Shown here piece by piece: positions 63,872 to 64,000 of a DNA stretch of 64,000 bases (position 1 is the stretch's first letter; every line of letters begins with the position of its first letter). Under the pieces are notes generated by a model. It was not told where the DNA came from. It saw only the letters and a program-made list of their open reading frames with translations, and did no database searches. Source of the DNA: Climacteris rufus (lineage: Eukaryota > Chordata > Aves > Passeriformes > Climacteridae); the NCBI GenBank assembly GCA_013398175.1, contig VZRZ01000466.1, positions 717,910 to 781,909 of the forward strand. Reading direction: 5' to 3'. The position numbers and the translations under genes are program-made.

Positions 63872-64000
63872 TAATGTTCGGGTATCATTGAGGGTAGAGC
63901 TTGAAGTGTTTCCCACATTCTTTACAGCAGTAATGAAAAGCCACCACAATTTTAAATTTCAATCAGTTTAATTTTGCTTAATTTCCAGTTGACAACACCA
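63734..64000 (+). other. RBMS3: Start of the next RBMS3 intron
   Basis: The intron begins gtacgt. The upstream frame continues open for 45 codons to TAG at 63869. An acceptor-like ATTTCCAG occurs at 63981-63988, 12 bases before the window ends. The next frame would be TTG ACA ACA CCA (LTTP), which is not the VQSTSW that I recall following in RBMS3, so I do not call it an exon. No AATAAA polyadenylation signal is visible in this piece. Confidence 0.75.

Noticed and set aside
1..64000. tRNA, rRNA, snRNA or CRISPR-type arrays
   Set aside because: No cloverleaf with A/B boxes, U6-like start, rRNA segment or regularly spaced repeat array was seen on either strand by eye; small snoRNAs or microRNAs could still be missed.

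Overview
This window is vertebrate genomic DNA and almost all of it is intron. I infer a bird. The interspersed repeats are CR1 LINEs with chicken-type 3' ends, one LTR has an avian-retrovirus-like TATA/AATAAA layout, the repeat load is low, and the tracts are (GGTTT)n/(CCAAA)n. A passerine fits but is not proven. No bacterial-type genes, CRISPR array, tRNA or rRNA were found. The short ATG-to-stop frames are what AT-rich intron gives by chance.

One gene is supported: RBMS3 (RNA-binding motif, single-stranded-interacting protein 3), on the + strand. Three consecutive internal coding exons are visible: 45533-45639 (107 bp), 56420-56466 (47 bp) and 63637-63733 (97 bp). All have AG/GT borders and their phases join exactly. 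Together they encode the last strand of RRM2 and the start of the C-terminal tail. The residues match RBMS3 rather than RBMS1. The 5' exons and the final C-terminal exons lie outside the window.

Layout: 1-45532 is the 3' part of a long intron. It holds two simple-repeat tracts of opposite orientation (2251-2390 and 41319-41424), a 57-bp tandem duplication, an LTR-like segment (7861 onwards), four CR1 fragments or likely fragments (16452, 20429, 39452, 43980), a separated 32-bp perfect direct repeat (29125/29764) and AT-rich stretches that look like conserved non-coding elements. Then follow exon, 10.8-kb intron, exon, 7.2-kb intron with a long fold-back hairpin (59220-59320), exon, and the first 267 bp of the next intron.

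The observations most worth checking are a strong decoy 3' splice site 40 nt upstream of the 47-bp micro-exon, which would insert an immediate in-frame stop; the near-continuous 101-nt hairpin in the sense transcript; an open reading frame running from the last exon into its intron; and the 32-bp direct repeat. I found no clear sign of a wholly new biological system.
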